Numbered from the stretch's first letter, positions 23,757-33,901 are shown. The stretch is 64,000 bases of DNA from an uncultured Bacillota bacterium (GCA_949300365.1 CASGEC010000004.1:1-64000); one strand, 5' to 3'. Numbers and translations: made by a program. The notes: generated by a model from the letters alone, not told the origin.

Positions 23757-23769
23757 GTCCAAGTGCTAA
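23743..23769 (-). promoter_or_regulatory. Second, half-degenerate CIRCE box
   Basis: TTAGCAGAT-N9-AAGTGCTAA keeps a right arm identical to that of the first box and six of nine bases in the left arm. Its start is 45 bp from that of the first box and it overlaps the -35 region. Confidence 0.65.
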
Positions 23770-23899
23770 ATTTTTATTTGGCATTCCTCAAAATTACGAT
23801 AACTATCGGAAAATTTGGCATAAAATATTTTCCTTCCTTCCCTCTTGGCCGGGCATACAGAAACGCAAGGGGAATTCAAGTCTTTTTTTGCCTTGCCTT

Positions 23900-23928
23900 T
23901 TGTGGAAAATATTGTGTATTGATATATG
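23900..23928 (+). promoter_or_regulatory. Possible polC promoter
   Basis: TTGTGG (23900-23905) and TATATG (23923-23928) are 17 bp apart, with the -10 ending 21 bp before the polC start. Confidence 0.45.
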
Positions 23929-23949
23929 GGGCTTGGAGAGGTGAATAGC

Positions 23950-26900
23950 ATGGATAATCTTCTCGGACGTTTCCTGACGAAGATCGGCATCGCGGATCTT
24001 TCTCCCTATGAGAAAGGTTCTTTCTCGAAGCTGGAAAACGACAAGGAGAACAACCGCATCATCGCCAGGATCAAGCTTCCGACCTATCTTCCCTATCGTG
24101 CCTATAAGACGCTTTTTGATACCTGCGATGCCTTTACCCTCCAAGGGGGCTTTTCCATCGCACTCTCCTTCGAGTACGATTCCGAGAAGGAGAGCTTCCC
24201 CTATCTTCTCGAGGACTACAAGCACGACAGGAAGACGGACCTTCTTAACGATGTCCAGTTCTTCGAGGAAGAGAGCAAGGTCCTTTTCTATTATCCTTCT
24301 GCCGGCGAAGCCAATGCCATCCAGGAGGAGTGCCGGCACCTCAAGGATTTTTTGGATTCCATCACTTCCTCCTACAAGGTCCTGACCCAGGAGAAGTTCT
24401 TTGCCTCCGATGCCTTCTATCAGGAACGGGACAAGGACTACGAGGAAAAGTCCAGGGAAGCCGAGGAGAAGTTCCGCCGCCAGAAGGAAATCGACAGCAC
24501 CTACCAGCCCTGCAGGCTCAAGGACATCCAGAACTTCCGCAAGGTAATGGTCGAAGGTAAGATCTTCAAGATCGAGAACCGCGTCACCAAGAAGGGAAGG
24601 AAGCTGCGAAAGATCGAATACACCGATCTCTCCGACTCCATATCCACGACCCTTTTCGAAGGAAAGAAGATGACGGCCGAGGACATGGAAAAATACGATG
24701 TCGGCGTCAAGATCAAGGTCAAGGGACGGCCCGAGGAAGACGCTTTTGCCCATGGGGAACTGGTCCTTGCCTGCGACGAGATCGAAATCCTCCCGCCTGA
24801 CCCGGAGAGAGAGGATACCTATCCCAGAAAGCGCATCGAGCTCCATCTCCATACAAAGATGTCCGCCTTCGACGGCGTCAGCAACATGGCCGACTACTGC
24901 AAGGCGGCAAAGCGCTTTGGCCATACGGCAATCGCCGTCACCGACCACGGCGTCGCCCAGGATTTCCCGGAAGCCCAGAAGGCCGGAAAGAAGTCCGGGC
25001 TGAAGATCATCTACGGAAGCGAGCTCTACATGGTCGACGACAAGCCGGCCTTTATCTATAACCCCTCCGAGCGCATCCTCAACGAGGAAACCTATGTCGT
25101 CTTCGACCTTGAGACGACCGGCCTTTCCGCCCGCTATGACCGAATCATCGAGTTCGGCGCGGTCAAGATCGACAAGGCTGGACAGGTCCTCGACGAGATC
25201 GACTTCTTCGTCCGTCCGGACATGAAGCTGAGTCCCTTCTCCATCGAGAAGAGCCATATCAGCCAGGAACAGGCCGACTCCGGAAAGCCAATCAAGAGGG
25301 CCCTTGCGGACATTCTCGAGTTCTTCGGCGATTCCATCCTCGTCGGACACAACGTCGCCTTCGACTACGGCTTCCTCAACGAGGCCTTGAAGAACAACGG
25401 CCTAGAAAAGATCAAGAACCCCGTCATCGATACCCTTCCCCTTTCGCGTTACCTCTATCCCGACAAGAGGAGCCATACCGAAGGGGCCATCGCCAGGGAA
25501 ATGCAGATCGAATTCGACGAGACAAGCGCCCACAGGGCAAACTACGATGCCGGGACCCTCGCCAAGATCTTCGAGGTCATGCTCTCCAAGCTGACGGAAG
25601 GAAAGAAGAAGCTGCGCCATAAGGACCTTGACGACCTTCCCGTCAGCGACAAGATGATCATCTCCATGCACCCTTACCATACGACCGTCCTGGTCAAGAA
25701 CGCCGCCGGCCTGAAGGACCTCTACAAGATCATCAGCGAGGCCCATGTCCACTATATGTCCCCTTCCGGAACGCCGATCGTCCCCAAGTCCCTCCTTTCC
25801 AAAATGCGGGAGAATCTTTTGGTGGGCTCGGCCTGTCTCAACGGCGAGGTCTTCGAGCACGCCATGAACAAGGGCGAGGATATCCTCAAGGAGACGATGA
25901 AGTTCTATGACTACATCGAAGTCCAGCCCCCGGCAAACTACATCTATCTTGTCAACCGCGGCTCCCTGCGTGACAAGGATTCCATCCTCCAGATCCTCAA
26001 GGACCTCATCAAGGCGGCAAAGGACATCGGCAAGATGGTCGTCGCCACGGGCGACTGCCACTACGTCAATCCCGAAGACAAGATCTACCGCGACGTCTTC
26101 ATCGCTTCCAAGGCCCTCCACGGGGCAAGGCACCCGCTCAATCTCGCCCCCTATGATTCCGCCCGGGAAGAGGTGAAGAAAAACTGGTACCGCAATCCCC
26201 TTCCCAATCCCGACCAGCACTTCAGGACCACGGACGAGATGATGGCCTGCTTTGACTTCCTCGGGGACAAAAAGCTTCAAGAGGAAATCGTCATCGACAA
26301 CACGTGGAAGATAAACGAGATGATCGATCCCAGCGTCCGCCCGACCAAGGACAAGCTCTATCCTCCCTCGATTCCGGGCTGCGACAAGATGCTCACGGAT
26401 CTGGTCTACGAGACGGCGAAGAAGAAGTACGGCGATCCGCTTCCGAAGGAAATCCAGGAAAGGCTGGAGACGGAGCTCAAGGGTATCATCAACAACGGCT
26501 ATTCGGTCATCTACTGGATCTCCTCCAAGCTCGTCCGCTGGTCCAACGACTGCGGCTACATGATCGGCTCGAGAGGTTCCGTCGGTTCCTCCCTTGTCGC
26601 CACGATGTCGGGTATCACCGAGGTCAATCCCCTTCCGCCCCACTACGTCTGCCCCAAGTGCCACCATCTGGAATGGGGCGATGTCAGCCAGTATGAATCC
26701 GGCTTCGACCTTCCCGAGAAGGAATGCCCGCATTGCCACATCCCCATGGACAGGGACGGACAGAACATACCTTTTGCGACCTTCCTGGGCTTCCATGCGG
26801 AGAAGGTCCCGGACATCGACCTCAACTTCCCATCGGACTTCCAGTCCATTGCCCATGAACACATCAAGGAAATCCTCGGAGCAAAGAACGTGTTCAAGGC

Positions 26901-28287
26901 AGGAACCATCCAGACAACGAAGGAAAAGAATGCTCGTGGCTACGTCCTCGGTTACTTCGAATCCTTGGGCAAGGATACGAGCCAAGTAAGAAACGCCGAG
27001 ATAGACCGGATCGCCCAAGGCTGCATGGAGGTCAAAAGGACGACCGGCCAGCATCCAGGCGGCGTCATCGTCATCCCCGACAACATGGAAGTCTATGATT
27101 TCACGCCCGTCCAGTATCCGGCCGACGAAGTCGACTCCTCCTGGAAGACAACCCATTACGATTTCCATGCCATCCACGACAACGTCCTGAAGTTCGATAT
27201 GCTCGGCCATGTCGATCCCCAGGCGGTGAAGATGATGTGCGACAACTGCGATATTTCCTTCAAGGAAATCGATAGCCGCGTCAAGGTCAACGATCCGGAG
27301 GCCCTGTCCCTTTTCTGGTCCACGAAGGCCTTGCATCTCAAGAACAACGTCCTCCAGCAGGAAACGGGTGCCCTGGGCCTTCCGGAATTCGGCACCGAGA
27401 CAGGAAGAAGGACCCTCTTGGAGACAAAGCCGAGGGCCTTTGCCGACCTCGTCCGCATCTCCGGCCTTTCCCATGGTACCGACGTCTATGCCGGCAATGC
27501 CCAGGACCTCATCCTCAAGGACGGCCTGACGCTGAGGGAAGTCATCGCCTGCCGTGACGACATCATGGTCGGCCTCCACGAGAAATACGGAATCGACTAT
27601 TCCGACTCCTTCCAGATCATGGAAACGGTCCGAAAAGGAAACTTCTGCAAGCCCGGATTCGAGGAGAAACGCGAGAAATACACCAAGATCATGCAGGAAC
27701 ATGGCGTTCCCGACTACTACATCCACTCCTGCGAGAAGATCCAATACCTCTTCCCCAGGGGCCATGCCGTCGCCTATGTCATGATGGCCATGCGCTGCGC
27801 CTACTTCAAGGTCCATGAGCCTTTGAGCTACTATGCGACATACTTTACCCTGCGCTGCGATGCCTACGATATCGAAACGATGATGAAAGGTCTCCAGCCC
27901 TGTCTGAAAAGGCTCAACGAGATCAAGGAAAAGACGAAGATGCGGACAGTCACGACCAAGGAGACCTCCCTCATCAACGCCTACGAGCAGACGATCGAGA
28001 TGTATGACCGCGGCTATTCCTTCGGCAAAATCGACGTCAACCGCTCCCTCTCCTCCAAGTTCTCCATCGACAAGGAGAAGAAACAGATCATCCCCTCCAT
28101 TTCCTGTATCGACGGTATCGGTGCCGCTGTCGGCGATGCCATCGTTTCGGCACGGACGGAACACCCCTTCACCTCCATAGAGGACCTCAAGAGAAGAGCC
28201 CATATCGGCGACAAGGTCGTTGAAGTCTTCCGCCGCCTTGGTGCCTTGGGAGACCTTCCCGACTCCGAACAGCTGACTTTGTTCTAG
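23950..28287 (+). CDS. polC: DNA polymerase III alpha subunit, PolC type
   Basis: The 1445-residue Gram-positive replicative polymerase contains an OB region, then a PHP domain from about residue 295 (ELHLHTKMSAFDGVSNMADY). The 3'-5' exonuclease is inserted in it from about 382 (YVVFDLETTGLSARYDRIIE), and the polymerase core has IGSRGSVGSSLVATMSGITE, PDIDLNFPSDFQ and a zinc-binding CPKCHH/CPHC pair. The length fits the family. Start ATG 23950 follows GGAGAGG; upstream in-frame codons lack a better site. It stands alone, separate from the usual cdsA-rseP-proS-polC order, since hsp20 and an ABC gene intervene. Confidence 0.97.
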   Translation: MDNLLGRFLTKIGIADLSPYEKGSFSKLENDKENNRIIARIKLPTYLPYRAYKTLFDTCDAFTLQGGFSIALSFEYDSEKESFPYLLEDYKHDRKTDLLNDVQFFEEESKVLFYYPSAGEANAIQEECRHLKDFLDSITSSYKVLTQEKFFASDAFYQERDKDYEEKSREAEEKFRRQKEIDSTYQPCRLKDIQNFRKVMVEGKIFKIENRVTKKGRKLRKIEYTDLSDSISTTLFEGKKMTAEDMEKYDVGVKIKVKGRPEEDAFAHGELVLACDEIEILPPDPEREDTYPRKRIELHLHTKMSAFDGVSNMADYCKAAKRFGHTAIAVTDHGVAQDFPEAQKAGKKSGLKIIYGSELYMVDDKPAFIYNPSERILNEETYVVFDLETTGLSARYDRIIEFGAVKIDKAGQVLDEIDFFVRPDMKLSPFSIEKSHISQEQADSGKPIKRALADILEFFGDSILVGHNVAFDYGFLNEALKNNGLEKIKNPVIDTLPLSRYLYPDKRSHTEGAIAREMQIEFDETSAHRANYDAGTLAKIFEVMLSKLTEGKKKLRHKDLDDLPVSDKMIISMHPYHTTVLVKNAAGLKDLYKIISEAHVHYMSPSGTPIVPKSLLSKMRENLLVGSACLNGEVFEHAMNKGEDILKETMKFYDYIEVQPPANYIYLVNRGSLRDKDSILQILKDLIKAAKDIGKMVVATGDCHYVNPEDKIYRDVFIASKALHGARHPLNLAPYDSAREEVKKNWYRNPLPNPDQHFRTTDEMMACFDFLGDKKLQEEIVIDNTWKINEMIDPSVRPTKDKLYPPSIPGCDKMLTDLVYETAKKKYGDPLPKEIQERLETELKGIINNGYSVIYWISSKLVRWSNDCGYMIGSRGSVGSSLVATMSGITEVNPLPPHYVCPKCHHLEWGDVSQYESGFDLPEKECPHCHIPMDRDGQNIPFATFLGFHAEKVPDIDLNFPSDFQSIAHEHIKEILGAKNVFKAGTIQTTKEKNARGYVLGYFESLGKDTSQVRNAEIDRIAQGCMEVKRTTGQHPGGVIVIPDNMEVYDFTPVQYPADEVDSSWKTTHYDFHAIHDNVLKFDMLGHVDPQAVKMMCDNCDISFKEIDSRVKVNDPEALSLFWSTKALHLKNNVLQQETGALGLPEFGTETGRRTLLETKPRAFADLVRISGLSHGTDVYAGNAQDLILKDGLTLREVIACRDDIMVGLHEKYGIDYSDSFQIMETVRKGNFCKPGFEEKREKYTKIMQEHGVPDYYIHSCEKIQYLFPRGHAVAYVMMAMRCAYFKVHEPLSYYATYFTLRCDAYDIETMMKGLQPCLKRLNEIKEKTKMRTVTTKETSLINAYEQTIEMYDRGYSFGKIDVNRSLSSKFSIDKEKKQIIPSISCIDGIGAAVGDAIVSARTEHPFTSIEDLKRRAHIGDKVVEVFRRLGALGDLPDSEQLTLF

Positions 28288-28290
28288 GAA

Positions 28291-28332
28291 GGGACTTTGA
28301 AGAAAAAAGATAATAGAGTCCCCGACTGTTTT
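28291..28332 (+). terminator. Weak terminator after polC
   Basis: GGGACT (28291-28296) pairs with AGTCCC (28317-28322) across a long A-rich loop; CGACTGTTTTT follows. The stem is short, so this is tentative. Confidence 0.35.
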
Positions 28333-28850
28333 TGCTTGGAGGCAACATTTCGGTCAGGGCTTCTTTTAGGAGGCTTTGAAGGCCGGAGAGCCCAAAAGGA
28401 CTATTGGATTCCGGGATGGAAATGAAGCAGGCAGACTTGTCTGTACCATGTATCCAGAAACGGGTGATTCGATTTGAGCACGTCATGAGAATAGGCTTAA
28501 ATGATTTGTACAAGTTGTTTCATAGCCAGGGAATATACGTATGAAAAGCGCAAAATAAGTACGGATTTGAGAAAAACGAGTCAAATCGAAAACAAAAAAG
28601 CTATATTAAAAATCAAAAGTGGTTAGTCAAAAAGATATTTAGAGATAGGTAATCTTAATGCTTTATAATGCCTAAATTATTTACATGAAATCATTAAAAG
28701 CTATCTAAATTGACATTCGCCCAAGCCAATTACGATGGCCATTAACGTTGCAAACATATGGATTTTGTTGTCATACACTTTCTTTTCCGAATCGATATAA
28801 TTACGGGCAGGCCATGACATTGACGGTCATGGGGAAAGGGGATCAATACT
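28333..28850. other. AT-rich stretch without a recognised gene
   Basis: About 520 bases between polC and a signal-peptide remnant. The composition is clearly more AT-rich than the flanking core, especially 28500-28760, which suggests foreign or decaying DNA. No ribosome-site-plus-frame combination is convincing. Confidence 0.4.
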
Positions 28851-28922
28851 ATGAAGAAGCTTGTGTTTTCGCTTGTTGCCGTGGCTTTGTCTCTTTCCAA
28901 TCCTCTTTCTTTGATCTCTTGA
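28851..28922 (+). pseudogene. Signal-peptide remnant of a lost secreted protein
   Basis: The frame MKKLVFSLVAVALSLSNP followed by LSLIS and TGA has two lysines and a hydrophobic core, a textbook Sec signal peptide start, behind AAAGGGG. It stops after 23 residues. Downstream, in other frames, WLYL and NGETYYLNN resemble pieces of a cell-wall-binding repeat. I read it as the beginning of a secreted protein gene now decayed; a very short secreted peptide is the alternative. Confidence 0.4.
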
Positions 28923-29069
28923 TTTGTCACGGATTGGTCTTCTAAGTAATCCCTGATTGCTGTGTTGAAATCCGACGGCTGGCTTTATCTATTTGAGAAA
29001 CGGCGAGACGTACTACCTCAACAACTGAATTACTGGAAATCGAACTACTGTTCGAAAGGAGGCTCGATC

Positions 29070-31498
29070 GTGATCGAAATAAAGAATTTGCACAAGGCCT
29101 ACAAGAATGGGGAAAGTGAATTCGCCCTTGACGTGGATTCCTTATCCTTTGAAAGTCAAGGTCTTTATGTCTTGACGGGAAGGTCTGGATGCGGAAAGAC
29201 TACCTTCTTGGATATCCTTGCCGGACTGAATGCACCTGATTCCGGAAGCGTTCTTTTCGATGGCAAGCCCGCTAGCTATGACGCTTCCTTCTATAGAAAT
29301 GTCTTATCTTACGACATGGTCGACGGGAATGTCGTCTCTTCCTTGAATGTTTCGGAAAACCTCTCCCTTGCGACGAAGGACAAGAAAAAGCGCGAGGCGA
29401 TGGCAGAAAAGCTCGGCCTCAATCTTCATCGAAAGGCCAGCAAGCTCTCCAAAGGAGAGACGGCGCGTCTTGCCATCGGAATGAATTTGCTGAAGGAATG
29501 CCCGATACTTCTTGTCGATGAGCCGACGGCAAACCTCGACGATACCTATAGCGTCCTTGTCTTTCAGATGCTGAAGGCATATTCCGAAGACCACCTTGTC
29601 ATCGTTGTTAGCCATGACACGGAATTGGCCAAGGAATATGCCGATATCCTTATCAGAATTGAGAATGGAAAGATTGTCAAACTAGAAGGCAAAGTGGAAG
29701 TCGGAGGTGAGACAGTTGCAATGCAAAAGACTGAAGGCCGTCCTTCCGGCTCCCTTTGGCATCTTGGCTTCAAGAAGGCCCTAACGAGCTGGACGGCCTA
29801 TGCCTTCTCTGTCTTCCTTTTGTTCTTCGGATTCTTCTTCGGTTTCCTTGGATTCAACTACTTCTCTTTGGATGAAAAAGCGACATTCGCGAAAGTTCTC
29901 GGCGAAAATGCCTTCTTTACGGTCAAAGATTCCAGGGATGGCGAAGAGCGTATGGCAAGCCGGGAAGCCTATTCCAAGAGTGGAAAGGAAGATATCGTCC
30001 CATATAAGCTCTTCAGTGGCGATTGGGGCATGTCCTATGTCTGTTGGATACGGATATCGCCCCTTTCTATTCGGGAAGCTTTGACTTCTCCAGTGCCAAG
30101 CTTCCGGAAGATACTCTTTTCGACCGCTATGCGCCTGTCTATATCAATGAGGCGATGAAGGAAGATCTCAACGCCTATCAAAAGAAGAAGGCACAAGAAG
30201 ATCCGGACAGAGAACAGCCGAATGTCGACATTGGCGATATCCTTCCCTTTTCGATTGATAATTGCAAACCTTTTTGTCTTCATCTCGTGATTGCCGGATC
30301 TTTTTCTTCCGATAATCTCTTCACTGGGTCGATGGTCGTCCTTCCCACGAAATCGTATGAAAGTCTCATCGATGGTTGTCTTCCTTTCTATTCTGGCGAA
30401 GACAACAGCTTTTTCTCACAAATAGATTCCTTTTGGAATTCGGATCCCCTTGGGGATGGGCTGGCCGCCAAGGATCATCCCTTTATTAGTGGCTTTTCCA
30501 ACTCCTTGCCAACGACGTTTGCCAATCCGGAGCTTCTTGAAGGACGAATCTATACGAGTCTCACAGAGGCATACCAAGCCGCCAAGGACAGCGATAAGGA
30601 TATCGACGTCTACTGCCTGAGAGGCTCTCTCCCGAAGGCAAAAGACGAGATTGTCGTTCCGGCAAGGACGCTATTCTATTTTTTCTTCGATCAAGAAGAT
30701 ATCGCGGAGGATGATGAAACCGGTGAAACCTATCCCTGGTCGAAGATCGGGGAAGACTATCTCCGCTCCCAAGGCATGGATTGCCTTACGGTCGGTTTTC
30801 CTTCCTCTTTCCGCGATGTTTATTCTCCTTCCCCTTGGAAAATCAATATCGACGGTATGCCTAAGAAGCTGAAGGTCGTCGGTTCTATCGAGAAAATCGA
30901 CCTTGATAAATACTATGGTATTTGTGATCCTGGCTTCTCGCTTGTGAGTCCGGAATTCTATGAATCCTATAAGGATTTGTGTTTCGATGGCCGCTGTGAT
31001 TTCTTCGATCGTGTCTATACACGTGACTATCTGTTCGATAACCTCGACCTGATGCCCTCCCTTACTGTCGTACCCGATGGCTATAACATCAAGGAGACGC
31101 GCCCCTATATACAAGGGTCGGCTAGGACGATGTGGATCATCGTTGGGGCCATTTTCTTCGCCATCAGCCTTCTGACATCGATGATCTATCTCCTTACCAT
31201 TCTCAAGGAGCTCAATAAGGAAGACAAGCTCTTGACCCTTCTTGGCTTAGAGAAGGGAATGCGGCTGCCTCTCTATCTCTCCTGTCTTCTTGCGATTCTT
31301 TTGCCGCCCTTCCTTTTTGCACTGATCGTCTCCCACAGCACCTTTAACGTCATCGTTTCCAGCATCTATCCTACGATGAGCTTTGCTTTGACCTTTGGCT
31401 TCCTCTATGGCTTCCTCTTCCTTTTCGTCGCCTTCCTTGTCCTTTCTGGAATCGAAATCCCTCCTGCCTGGATGCAGAGGAGACGGATCAAGAGATAA
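29070..31498 (+). pseudogene. ABC exporter (ATPase-permease fusion), frameshifted
   Basis: The GTG at 29070 (GGAGG seven bases upstream) starts an ABC ATPase with Walker A GRSGCGKTT at 37-45, signature LSKGETARLAI and Walker B ILLVDEPTANLD. A membrane helix (YAFSVFLLFFGFFFGFLGF) follows. Around 30020-30045, near a GGGG run at 30025-30028, the reading must shift by one base to continue as LLDTDIAPFYSGSFDF. That second frame carries a large extracellular domain and three C-terminal helices of FtsX/MacB type (ARTMWIIVGAIFFAISLLTS onward), ending at 31498. Gene or assembly error cannot be told apart. It is a distant relative of the gene at 20086-22773. Confidence 0.75.
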
Positions 31499-31545
31499 CG
31501 GAAACCGAAGCGGCGCAAAAACAAGAGTGACGTGAGGAAAGAAAG

Positions 31546-31611
31546 AGGTCGGCGCTGTCCTGAAAAAGTCGTGCCATTTTGGTATGTTCCCTTTGGAAAG
31601 GACGCCGACCT
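31546..31611. repeat. Long inverted repeat in an intergenic region
   Basis: AGGTCGGCG (31546-31554) pairs perfectly with CGCCGACCT (31603-31611) across 48 bases that contain a smaller hairpin around 31588-31602. It lies in the 292-base gap 31499-31790, where I see no supported gene; a 62-codon frame at 31532-31720 is unrecognised. Confidence 0.4.
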
Positions 31612-31790
31612 ATTTCTCTCGACGACGCTGACGGGTCTTTCCTTTGTCGGCTTTGTTCAGGAGCTTCAAACGAGGCTTCATCGGAAAGTCATGAAGGGTA
31701 GCATTACGATCTACGGATAAGCAAAAGCCTTATCACCAAGGCCTTGGAGAATAATAAAGTCTAAGCAGAAACTTTCTTTTGGATCCTTCC

Positions 31791-32462
31791 CTATTCAAAA
31801 AGGGAAAGGGAAGCAAGCTCCTTTAGGGATATACCGAGGGAGAGAAGATACTTCCTGTAGCTTGTCTTTCTTAAGAGATAGTCGATCGTCTCTTCCATCG
31901 TCTTTTTCATGGCGTGGCAGACGAAGTCGGGTCTTTCCCCTTTGTAATGGATATAGCCTTCCTTTGCCATCAGGGGAAGGTTTTCTTCTGTCCTATGATA
32001 GTCTTTCAGGATGACTTCCTTTGGGATATCGTTAAGGCCAAGAAGGAGCATCGCAACGACTCCGGTACGGTCCTTTCCGGCATTGCAGTGGAAGAGGATG
32101 GGCTTAGGGAGGCGTGCTAGATTCTGGAAGACGCTCAAAAGCGCGTCCTGATGATGAAAGAGGATATCCAGATAGTCGTTGGAAAGCCTGTCCCGGAGGC
32201 CTTTTTCATCGCCATAGTGAAGGATATCCTGGATGCCGCAGGGGACGTACTGGATGCCGTTTTCCTTGAGGAAGGAGAGGTCGTCTTCCTTGGCTTTCCT
32301 TTCCTCTTCACCCCTTAAATCGATAACGGAGCAGATTTTACTTGTCAGGATCTTCTCTTGGAATGCCTTGTCGATCCCATGGAGGTTCCGGCTACGATAA
32401 AAGGATGCCCGCTTGTTTGGCGGGCATCCCGGAAGGTTTCGAAAGTTGTCTTTGTCAGGCAA
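31791..32462 (-). CDS. Tyrosine/serine protein phosphatase
   Basis: The 223-residue enzyme belongs to the protein tyrosine phosphatase Y_phosphatase3 group. The P-loop FHCNAGKDRTG holds the catalytic Cys and Arg, and the opening DNFRNLPGCPPNKRASFYRS matches the family's NFRDLGG-xx-YRS start. No ATG exists before that conserved start, so TTG at 32462 is proposed; it overlaps the galE stop by eight bases. Unusually, a complete terminator hairpin lies within its codons 12-20. Substrates may be phosphotyrosine or phosphoinositide-like. Confidence 0.78.
   Translation of the reverse strand: MPDKDNFRNLPGCPPNKRASFYRSRNLHGIDKAFQEKILTSKICSVIDLRGEEERKAKEDDLSFLKENGIQYVPCGIQDILHYGDEKGLRDRLSNDYLDILFHHQDALLSVFQNLARLPKPILFHCNAGKDRTGVVAMLLLGLNDIPKEVILKDYHRTEENLPLMAKEGYIHYKGERPDFVCHAMKKTMEETIDYLLRKTSYRKYLLSLGISLKELASLSLFE
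32399..32429 (-). terminator. galE terminator inside the phosphatase frame
   Basis: GGATGCCCGC (32403-32412) and GCGGGCATCC (32420-32429) form a perfect 10-bp stem with a 7-base loop. On the minus strand it is followed by TTTTAT. It lies 26 bases past the galE stop and within the 5' end of the phosphatase gene. Confidence 0.85.
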
Positions 32463-33588
32463 GGCGGTTGACGGCCTTGATCTTCTTGAGATGGTCCTTG
32501 TCGGCATTCTCGATATCCTCGTAGAAGGTCGAGAAGTGACGCGAGGAGACATAGTCGATAAGCCGTTTCTTGACGTCAGGAGAGAGCTTGTTTCCCTGGC
32601 GTCCGTAAAGGTTGTCGTGCTTGAGGCGCCAGCGGACATCGTCGCTGATCATCTGCCGGAGGTCTCTCTTGGGCGTCCAGCCGAGGAGTTCCTTGGCCTT
32701 GGCGTTGGAGGCGACGATCGAATCGGCATCGCCAGGTCTTCTCGGACCGAAGGTCCAGTGGATGGGAAGGCCGGTGACCTCGCCGACGGTCTCGACGATT
32801 TCCTTGTTGGTATAGCCCTTGTCGGAGCCGAGGTTGATGATGGTGGAGCTTCCGCCCTCAAGAAGCCTCTTCATTCCCAAAACATGGGCATCGGCCAAAT
32901 CGAGGACGTGGATATAGTCGCGGAGATTGGTGCCATCGCGCGTCTGGTAGTCGTTTCCGAAGATCTGCATCGGCTTGCCGCTGAGGGAGGCATTGACGGT
33001 GACGGGGATGATGTGGGTCTCGACAGGATGGGCTTCGCCGATCGAGCCATCCTCGCTTGCGCCGGCAACGTTGAAGTAGCGGAAGATGCAGTGGCGGATG
33101 CCATAGGCCCCTTCGCAGTCGCAGATGAGGTGTTCGGCCGCGAGCTTGGAGAAGCCATAGGGAGACTCTGGATGCAAAGGCGCTTCCTCGGTGATGGAAG
33201 GCTCCTTGCTGGTGCCATAGACGGCAGCAGTGGAAGAGAAGACGATGTTGTGGCAATTGTGGGCCCGCATCGCGCGCAGGATGGAGATGACGGCCGTGAA
33301 GTTGTCGTCATAGTAGCTCAGAGGGTGGCTGACCGATTCCGGAACGATGATCTTGCCGGCAAACTGCATGACGCCGACGATCTTCTGCCTGGTGAAGAGG
33401 GCATCCAGAAGGCCGAGGTCGCGCACGTCCCCGATGACGACTTCCGCTCTCGGATCGATCGCCTTGGCATGACCCGTCGAGAGGTTGTCCAGGACGATTA
33501 CGGAGTATCCGGCTTCGCAAAGCTGCCTGACGGCATGGGATCCGATGTATCCGGCACCACCCGTCACCAATATCTTTCCATCTTCCAT
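32455..33588 (-). CDS. galE: UDP-glucose 4-epimerase
   Basis: The 377-residue short-chain dehydrogenase interconverts UDP-galactose and UDP-glucose. It has the NAD site ILVTGGAGYIGSHAV, the catalytic YGFSKLAAEHL (Tyr-x-x-x-Lys) and FRYFNVAGA. It is about 40 residues longer than the usual 335-340, with a C-terminal tail ending HLKKIKAVNRLA. Start ATG 33588 follows AGGAGG. It lies after asnS and a small membrane protein gene, separate from galK-galT at 48 kb, with which it completes the Leloir pathway. Confidence 0.95.
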   Translation of the reverse strand: MEDGKILVTGGAGYIGSHAVRQLCEAGYSVIVLDNLSTGHAKAIDPRAEVVIGDVRDLGLLDALFTRQKIVGVMQFAGKIIVPESVSHPLSYYDDNFTAVISILRAMRAHNCHNIVFSSTAAVYGTSKEPSITEEAPLHPESPYGFSKLAAEHLICDCEGAYGIRHCIFRYFNVAGASEDGSIGEAHPVETHIIPVTVNASLSGKPMQIFGNDYQTRDGTNLRDYIHVLDLADAHVLGMKRLLEGGSSTIINLGSDKGYTNKEIVETVGEVTGLPIHWTFGPRRPGDADSIVASNAKAKELLGWTPKRDLRQMISDDVRWRLKHDNLYGRQGNKLSPDVKKRLIDYVSSRHFSTFYEDIENADKDHLKKIKAVNRLA

Positions 33589-33604
33589 GAAATCATTCCT
33601 CCTA

Positions 33605-33898
33605 TCATTCCATGTCGAGCCACGTGAGCCCGATTGTCGCATCTTCAGCATTATAGACAAACGAAACGCGTTGTGCAATTTCATTTGCGGAATTGTCCGA
33701 TGCTTCTTCCTCTTCCTTCGTAGTCATGTCGCCGATGATATCGACAGGCTTCTCTTCTCCGGATAGGGAGAGGAAGGCCAACGTCAAGGTATAGAGGGCA
33801 TAGACGATGCTCGCGATGGCAAGTGCGGAAAGAAGGACCAGGGCAAGGGTGCGCTTTTCGTCCTTTGTCTTTCCGACTTCCTTTTTCTTCTCGTCCAT
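33605..33898 (-). CDS. Small single-span membrane protein, unknown
   Basis: The 97-residue protein has a charged N-terminus (MDEKKKEVGKTKDEKR), one membrane helix at about residues 18-45 (TLALVLLSALAIASIVYALY), and an acidic C-terminal part outside or inside the membrane. It starts three bases after the asnS stop and ends 16 bases before galE, so it belongs to the operon. No family was recognised. Confidence 0.65.
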   Translation of the reverse strand: MDEKKKEVGKTKDEKRTLALVLLSALAIASIVYALYTLTLAFLSLSGEEKPVDIIGDMTTKEEEEASDNSANEIAQRVSFVYNAEDATIGLTWLDME

Positions 33899-33901
33899 GG
33901 C

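Noticed and set aside
25402..28203. A 933-codon minus-strand frame opposite polC
   Set aside because: polC is certain on the plus strand; the opposite frame has the Val/Asp/Gly-rich look typical of mirrored codon bias.
31532..31720. A 62-codon plus-strand frame after the ABC exporter
   Set aside because: No clear ribosome site or family match, and it overlaps a long inverted repeat; it may be chance.
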